A stretch of 64,000 bases of DNA, from NCBI GenBank assembly GCA_910576815.1, contig CAJTKA010000001.1:1-64000 (forward strand), in the 5' to 3' direction. Shown piece after piece: positions 59,818 through 64,000 of this stretch. Made by a program: the position numbers and the translations under genes. This DNA is from an uncultured Lachnospiraceae bacterium. GTDB taxonomy: Bacteria; Bacillota; Clostridia; Lachnospirales; Lachnospiraceae. Under the pieces are notes generated by a model. The model was not told where the DNA came from, did not search any database, and saw only the letters and a list, made by a program, of their open reading frames with translations. Each line of letters opens with the position of its first letter. The first letter of the stretch is position 1.

Positions 59818-61554
59818 ATGATTCGCATCGGTCAGATCAAAATACCCGTCACGGGAAAAGAGACAGATGCAGCAGTGGAAAAGCAGCTTACAGAACGGGC
59901 TGCTAAGTTGTTGCGGATCGATCCTGTTGCTATTTTGTCGTTATCTATCGTCAGGCGTTCCATCGATGCCAGGAAAAAGCCCGACCTCTATTATGTGTAT
60001 ACCGTGGATGTGTCGGCAAAAAACGAGGCACAGCTGTTGAAACGGTTGAAGGGCAGAGATGGAAAGATTCAGGCAGTCGAAAAAAAGACCTATCAGTTTG
60101 TGCGGCCTGGTGAGAATCCGCTTACGGCGCCGCCCATCATTGTCGGAACGGGGCCGGCAGGGTTGTTCTGTGGCTATATGCTGGCAAAGGCAGGCTATTG
60201 CCCTATTCTGTTGGAACGTGGAAAAGAGGTACATAAACGGCTGGCGGATGTGGAACGTTTCTGGCAGGATGGAATTCTCGATCCTGCTTCTAACGTGCAG
60301 TTCGGCGAGGGCGGTGCAGGAACCTTTTCCGACGGTAAGTTGACCACTACAGTCAAAGACCCCTGCGGCAGACAACGGGAGGTTTTACGCATCTTTGTGG
60401 AGGCAGGAGCGCCCAAAGATATCCTCTATGACGCAAAACCCCACATCGGCACGGATATTTTAGTGAAAGTGGTGGAACATCTGCGCAGGCAGATTCTTGC
60501 CTGGGGTGGGGATATCCGTTTTGAGACGCAGGCTGAGTCGCTTTTGCTGGAAACCGGGCGCGCTGTGGGCGTGGTGGCAAACGGCCAGCCTCTTTACGGC
60601 GGGGCGGTGATCCTTGCCATCGGACACAGCGCAAGAGATACCTTTCAAACGCTGTTTTCCCAGCAGGTTCCCATGGAAGCCAAAGCATTTGCGGTAGGGC
60701 TGCGCATGGAACACCCAAGAGAGATGGTCGATCGGCTGCAGTATGGAAAAAATGCGGCTTTTCTGCCGGCTGCGCCCTATAAAGTAACGGCGAAGACGGC
60801 TTCCGGCAGGGGCGTCTATTCTTTTTGTATGTGTCCGGGCGGCTATGTGGTGAATGCTTCCTCGGAAGCGGGACGGACAGCCGTAAATGGCATGAGCTAC
60901 AGTGGGCGGGACGGCAAAAACAGCAACAGCGCGATCATAGTCACTGTTTCCCCGGCGGATTTTGAGAGATACGGCGGAACAGGTCCCCTTGCGGGCATTG
61001 CCTTTCAGAGGCAGTTAGAAGAAAAGGCATATGAAATTGGCAAAGGAGCGGTGCCTGTGGAGCGCTACGGAGATTTTCGCGTGGCGGTCTGTGCCGGGCA
61101 GTCTGCGACTGCGCAGACAATTCCCGGGGCGGGAGAGGCAGTCTGCGCCGGGATGCAGAAAGGGGCGGCAGCGGAAGTGCAGGTGACTGGCGGAGCGGAA
61201 GGTTCCCTGCGGGAGCGTTACCCTGATTTTGCACCCGCGATCAAAGGTGCATGGCAGTTTGCTCCGGTACACGAAATTCTTCCCGATACGCTGAATCAGG
61301 CGCTTATGGAAGGAATTGACTCAATTGGTCAGTCTGCATCAGGCTTTGACGACGCGGATGCTTTTCTCTCCGGCGTGGAGAGCCGAACTTCCTCCCCGGT
61401 ACGCATTTTGCGGGACGAAACGGGGCAATCTGCCATCCGCGGGCTCTATCCCTGCGGGGAAGGCGCGGGCTACGCAGGCGGCATCACCTCGGCAGCCATG
61501 GACGGTATCCTGATTGCGGAGAAGGTTGCGTCGTTGTATCATCCTGTGGTATGA
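59818..61554 (+). CDS. FAD-dependent oxidoreductase of the COG2509 type
   Basis: 578 residues. An N-terminal domain of about 90 residues (LSLSIVRRSIDARKKPDLYYVYTVDV) precedes the FAD motif IIVGTGPAGLFCGYMLAKAG near residue 108. The family marker FGEGGAGTFSDGKL (about 162-175) and a C-terminal GLYPCGEGAGYAGGITSAAMDGILIAEKV follow. Members are uncharacterised flavoproteins. GGGGCAGGCGG precedes the ATG. It is followed by the 119-bp duplicated element and then proB; no clear terminator lies at its end unless the repeats serve as one. Confidence 0.88.
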   Translation: MIRIGQIKIPVTGKETDAAVEKQLTERAAKLLRIDPVAILSLSIVRRSIDARKKPDLYYVYTVDVSAKNEAQLLKRLKGRDGKIQAVEKKTYQFVRPGENPLTAPPIIVGTGPAGLFCGYMLAKAGYCPILLERGKEVHKRLADVERFWQDGILDPASNVQFGEGGAGTFSDGKLTTTVKDPCGRQREVLRIFVEAGAPKDILYDAKPHIGTDILVKVVEHLRRQILAWGGDIRFETQAESLLLETGRAVGVVANGQPLYGGAVILAIGHSARDTFQTLFSQQVPMEAKAFAVGLRMEHPREMVDRLQYGKNAAFLPAAPYKVTAKTASGRGVYSFCMCPGGYVVNASSEAGRTAVNGMSYSGRDGKNSNSAIIVTVSPADFERYGGTGPLAGIAFQRQLEEKAYEIGKGAVPVERYGDFRVAVCAGQSATAQTIPGAGEAVCAGMQKGAAAEVQVTGGAEGSLRERYPDFAPAIKGAWQFAPVHEILPDTLNQALMEGIDSIGQSASGFDDADAFLSGVESRTSSPVRILRDETGQSAIRGLYPCGEGAGYAGGITSAAMDGILIAEKVASLYHPVV

Positions 61555-61578
61555 TGTGGAAAGCAATGAGCAGTGCGC

Positions 61579-61697
61579 AGACGAGACATAAATGCGTGGA
61601 GAGCTTGCTCGCTAAGGCATTTATGTCGAAGGATGCATAGGGCGAAAGCCCGACAGCGAGGAAAACCGAAGGTTTTTCAAGCTTGCACTGCGGCAGT
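61579..61697. repeat. Structured 119-bp repeat element, copy 1
   Basis: The unit contains four hairpins in order: GACATAAATGC (61585-61595) with GCATTTATGTC (61617-61627), 11 bp; GGGC-GAAA-GCCC (61640-61651), a GNRA tetraloop; AAAACC-GAA-GGTTTT (61662-61676); and ACTG-CGG-CAGT at the end. The region 61555-61860 has no supported gene. Open frames on both strands are a consequence of the 123-base period. Confidence 0.85.
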
Positions 61698-61701
61698 ACA
61701 A

Positions 61702-61820
61702 AGACGAGACATAAATGCGTGGAGAGCTTGCTTGCTAAGGCATTTATGTCGAAGGATGCATAGGGCGAAAGCCCGACAGCGAGGAAAACCGAAGGTTTTT
61801 CAAGCTTGCACTGCGGCAGT
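61702..61820. repeat. Structured 119-bp repeat element, copy 2
   Basis: A direct copy of 61579-61697 at a period of 123 bases, identical except for one C-to-T change inside the loop of the first hairpin, so all stems are preserved. A partial third period follows (GCAGTGTGCAGAC, 61816-61828), matching GCAGTGCGCAGAC before copy 1 at 61570. The element ends about 30 bases before proB. Confidence 0.85.
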
Positions 61821-61860
61821 GTGCAGACACTGCGAAAATAAAACGTGAGGACAGTATAGA

Positions 61861-62718
61861 ATGATTGACAGAAAAGCCCTGCTTGAAAATAAAAAAAGAA
61901 TCGTGGTAAAGATCGGTTCCTCCTCCCTACAGCACAAAGAGACGGGAGATTTAGATTACACAAAGCTGGACGTGCTTGTGCGTGAGCTCTGCAACTTAAG
62001 AAATATGGGAAAGGACGTGGTGCTTGTGACCTCAGGCGCGATCGCCGTGGGAGAGAAGGCCATCCTGCCCAACCGTGAGGAAGACAATCCCATTGCCGTC
62101 AAGCAGGCGTGCGCTGCGGTAGGCCAGGCCAGGCTGATGATGGTCTACCAGAAGATCTTTGCCGAGTACAATCAGGTGGCAGCGCAGATCCTGATGACGA
62201 AAAACACCATTGTTGACAACCTGAACCGCTACAATGCCCGCAACACCTTTGCGGAGCTGTTTAAGCTGGGTGTAATTCCGATCGTGAACGAGAACGATAC
62301 CATAGCGACCTATGAGATTGAAATCGGCGATAACGATACCCTTTCGGCAATCGTTGCCGCACTGGTGGAAGCGGACGCGCTTCTTTTGCTGTCGGATATC
62401 GACGGGCTATACACCGACGATCCCCGCACCAACCCAAACGTCAAGTATATCGAAGTGGTGGAGGAATTAACGGACGAGTTGATGAATATGGGCAAGGCGT
62501 CCACGGGAAGCAGTGTCGGCACGGGCGGCATGACCACGAAACTGCAGGCAGCTAAGATTGCCGGCAGCACGGGGGTAGATATGGTGATTGCCAACAGTAA
62601 GGATATCAAGGTAATTCATCGGATTTTAAGCGGACAGAATATCGGTACGCTGTTTTTGGCGCGAAAAGACGAGCAGTTTGATCTGCCGCTCTATGTGCAG
62701 CAAATGCACGCGCATTAG
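61861..62718 (+). CDS. proB: Glutamate 5-kinase (short form without PUA domain)
   Basis: A 285-residue amino-acid kinase that phosphorylates glutamate in the first step of proline synthesis. Key segments are RIVVKIGSSSLQHK, VLVTSGAIAVGEKAI, VPIVNENDT-like IPIVNENDTIATYEIEIGDNDTLSAIVAALVEADALLLLSDIDGLYTDDPR, and STGSSVGTGGMTTKLQAAKIA. The kinase domain is complete. The C-terminal PUA domain of E. coli ProB (367 residues) is absent, a common variant. Start ATG 61861 follows GTGAGGACAGTATAGA. proA begins about 1.15 kb downstream after three small genes. Confidence 0.95.
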   Translation: MIDRKALLENKKRIVVKIGSSSLQHKETGDLDYTKLDVLVRELCNLRNMGKDVVLVTSGAIAVGEKAILPNREEDNPIAVKQACAAVGQARLMMVYQKIFAEYNQVAAQILMTKNTIVDNLNRYNARNTFAELFKLGVIPIVNENDTIATYEIEIGDNDTLSAIVAALVEADALLLLSDIDGLYTDDPRTNPNVKYIEVVEELTDELMNMGKASTGSSVGTGGMTTKLQAAKIAGSTGVDMVIANSKDIKVIHRILSGQNIGTLFLARKDEQFDLPLYVQQMHAH

Positions 62719-62738
62719 GATACCAGGAGAATTGAGCA

Positions 62739-62957
62739 ATGAACGTAGCAGAAATGACGGCCCGGATCAACGAATTATACCATAAATCCCAGAATGAAGG
62801 TCTTTCCCCCGAAGAAAAGGAAGAACAGGCGGCGCTGCGACAGGCTTATGTTGCCAATGTGCGCGCGAATCTTAAGGGGCAGCTTGACAATATCTCCATT
62901 GTGGAGAAGGACGGCAGCATCACGAATCTGGGTGAGAAGAAGCGCCATGGATCATGA
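62739..62957 (+). CDS. DUF896 (UPF0291/YnzC-type) small protein
   Basis: 72 residues with the family pattern RINELYHKSQNEGLSPEEKEEQAALRQAYVANVRANLKGQLDNISIV. Two N-terminal helices form a hairpin; Bacillus YnzC is the structural reference. Function is unclear. It lies 20 bases after proB behind CAGGAG and overlaps the next gene by 11 bases. Confidence 0.93.
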   Translation: MNVAEMTARINELYHKSQNEGLSPEEKEEQAALRQAYVANVRANLKGQLDNISIVEKDGSITNLGEKKRHGS

Positions 62958-63534
62958 AAAGAAACGCTTCCGCACAGAAGCACTTGCCGCGCGGGACAGT
63001 CTGACACCCGAACAGCGTAAACGTTACAGTGACAGGATCATCAGGAATCTGATCGGTCTGCCCTGTTATCAGGAAGCGGACGCGATTCTCACCTATATCA
63101 GTTTCCGCAGTGAAGTGGACACCTTTCCTTTGCTGGAACGGGCTTTTGCAGACGGGAAGGCGGTATTTGCGCCGAAGGTTTCAGGAAAAGAGATGGCATT
63201 TTACCGCATTTTTTCAAAGAATGACCTGGCGGTGGGCTATCAGGGAATTCCGGAGCCTATAGGCGGTCAGTTATTTGAACCGCGGAGAAATGACCAGATA
63301 AGTCAACGCATTCTGGTTTGTCTGCCCGGCGCGGCATTTGACAGATCGTGCCACAGGATCGGTTACGGCGGCGGGTTTTACGACAGATATCTAGGGGATA
63401 CAGCGTGCTCACAGATGAGATATGTGACAGCGGCATTGTCATTCAACTGTCAGATTTTTGAAGAAATTCCATGGGAGACACACGATATCCGTCCTGAACA
63501 AATCATCACACAGACAGAGATCATAAGTCGGTAA
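62947..63534 (+). CDS. 5-formyltetrahydrofolate cyclo-ligase
   Basis: A 195-residue enzyme (MTHFS/YgfA/YqgN family) converting 5-formyl-THF to 5,10-methenyl-THF with ATP. N-terminal basic helix KKRFRTEALAARDSLTPEQRKRYSDRII, AILTYISFRSEVDT, and the nucleotide site LPGAAFDRSCHRIGYGGGFYDRYL are present. ATG 62947 overlaps the end of the DUF896 gene by 11 bases, so translation is probably coupled; the longer frame from 62794 lies inside that gene. Functionally it fits fhs and folD at 41.9-44.4 kb. Confidence 0.94.
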   Translation: MDHEKKRFRTEALAARDSLTPEQRKRYSDRIIRNLIGLPCYQEADAILTYISFRSEVDTFPLLERAFADGKAVFAPKVSGKEMAFYRIFSKNDLAVGYQGIPEPIGGQLFEPRRNDQISQRILVCLPGAAFDRSCHRIGYGGGFYDRYLGDTACSQMRYVTAALSFNCQIFEEIPWETHDIRPEQIITQTEIISR

Positions 63535-63652
63535 CAAATGGCAAAACCGCCTTTTATGGCATTGAATCAACCGTTTGAGACAAAGTGATTGTTTTCAAAG
63601 GAAAGGAATGCTAACATGAGAATCGTCATATAAGGCGGAAAGGGGAAGTGCA

Positions 63653-63820
63653 ATGTCAGAATCTTTCAGTAAATTGATCCCGATTTTTGCAGGATTGTTT
63701 CTGATCGTACGAGGCGTACTTTGGATCGCCGACGGAAAATGCGGAAACAGGAAAAGTTATTTTTGGGGATCGGCGGCTGTCGTAATCGGAATGATGATGC
63801 TCGTGACCCTGTTTTTTTGA
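63653..63820 (+). CDS. 55-residue two-helix membrane protein
   Basis: A short frame encodes two hydrophobic helices (LIPIFAGLFLIVRGVLWIA and AAVVIGMMMLVTLFF) joined by a basic loop DGKCGNRKSY. AAAGGGGAAG lies just before ATG 63653. It resembles small LPXTG-less membrane peptides found beside metabolic genes, but no family is recognised. It lies between the cyclo-ligase gene and proA. The gap 63535-63652 shows nothing I recognise. Confidence 0.6.
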   Translation: MSESFSKLIPIFAGLFLIVRGVLWIADGKCGNRKSYFWGSAAVVIGMMMLVTLFF

Positions 63821-63870
63821 GGTGTTGCAAACAAGTGCACAGGAATTCAAATTCAGAAAGGACAAGACAC

Positions 63871-64000
63871 ATGGAAACTGCAGGCGTAACAGAAATCAAT
63901 GAATATTTAGCATCCCTGGGCACGAGGGCGCAGGCCGCCAAGACGGTTTTGCAGGGACTTACCACAGCGCAGAAAAATCAGGCGCTTACCTGTGCAGCGG
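63871..64000 (+). CDS. proA: Glutamate-5-semialdehyde dehydrogenase, N-terminal part (runs off the window)
   Basis: The frame from ATG 63871, behind AGAAAGGAC, encodes INEYLASLGTRAQAAKTVLQ and continues past base 64000. The N-terminus of ProA (short helices, ARAAKxxLxxLSTxxKNxAL pattern) fits, as does the position after proB. ProA reduces glutamyl-5-phosphate to glutamate semialdehyde. Only 43 codons are visible, so the catalytic Cys cannot be checked. Confidence 0.8.
   Translation, partial: METAGVTEINEYLASLGTRAQAAKTVLQGLTTAQKNQALTCAA

Noticed and set aside
61484..61963. Open frames on both strands across the duplicated element (91 aa plus, 159 aa minus)
   Set aside because: They exist because the 123-base period is a multiple of three. 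They lack ribosome binding sites, and the hairpin structure explains the sequence better than coding.
62794..62946. Upstream extension of the cyclo-ligase frame
   Set aside because: It lies entirely within the DUF896 gene in another frame; ATG 62947 matches the family N-terminus.
3..64000. tRNA, rRNA or intact insertion sequence
   Set aside because: No cloverleaf, rRNA stretch or transposase frame could be recognised on either strand by reading; a tRNAscan-SE and ISfinder run would be decisive.

Overview
The window looks like chromosomal DNA of a spore-forming, anaerobic Clostridia, most likely a member of the Lachnospiraceae. I infer this from several things seen together: strong AGGAGG-type ribosome binding sites, moderate GC content, the sporulation genes yqfC and yqfD in the yqfC-yqfD-phoH-x-ybeY order, a class B sortase with (S/T)PxTG-type substrates, the NfnAB electron-bifurcating transhydrogenase, formate-tetrahydrofolate ligase with FolD, and a eukaryote-type NADP isocitrate dehydrogenase. 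No rRNA, tRNA, CRISPR array or intact transposon was seen. Two stretches are clearly more AT-rich than the rest and look accessory: the left edge (1-730) and a decayed BlaI/BlaR-like segment (about 37.2-39.0 kb).

Layout. 0-7.9 kb: the tail of an AT-rich zinc-ribbon protein, trpS, a DUF1189 membrane protein with a 21-bp coding repeat, a convergent histidine phosphatase, then hflK-hflC, a TPR protein and a DUF4037 protein closed by a strong terminator. 7.9-24.1 kb: a cell-surface island made of a 1653-residue Ig-like secreted protein, a class B sortase with a long cytoplasmic N-terminus, two BspA-type leucine-rich-repeat surface proteins with sorting signals, and an intracellular-type subtilisin. 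24.1-30.9 kb: an FCD-type GntR regulator with a palindromic candidate operator, icd, a convergent ABC-F ATPase, a coiled-coil protein behind a highly structured leader, alr and an orphan mazF. 30.9-37.1 kb: a CorC/HlyC-type CBS protein, yebC, metY, a polytopic membrane protein and tepA. 37.2-39.0 kb: decayed regulator and sensor genes. 39.2-50.6 kb: ftsK/spoIIIE, fhs, folD, a zinc-ribbon/TPR envelope protein, nfnA-nfnB, a MORN protein, a small membrane protein and rlmH. 50.7-59.8 kb: a toroid-like protein, yqfC, yqfD, phoH, a degenerate PgpH-like HD protein, ybeY, a SpoVB-type flippase, a possible BofC-like protein and an HI0933-type flavoprotein. 59.8-64 kb: a COG2509-type flavoprotein, a tandem pair of 119-bp structured repeats, proB, a DUF896 protein, 5-formyl-THF cyclo-ligase, a 55-residue membrane protein and the start of proA.

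The genes form a few coherent units. Sortase, sorting-signal substrates and the unanchored Ig-like protein look like one surface-display module. fhs, folD and the cyclo-ligase serve one-carbon metabolism. proB and proA bracket a small proline operon. NfnAB and Icd both feed NADPH. The most unusual material is non-coding: the structured leader at 28.39-28.49 kb, a shared intergenic motif found upstream of three unrelated genes, and the duplicated hairpin-rich element at 61.6-61.8 kb. All statements come from reading the sequence; no database search was run.
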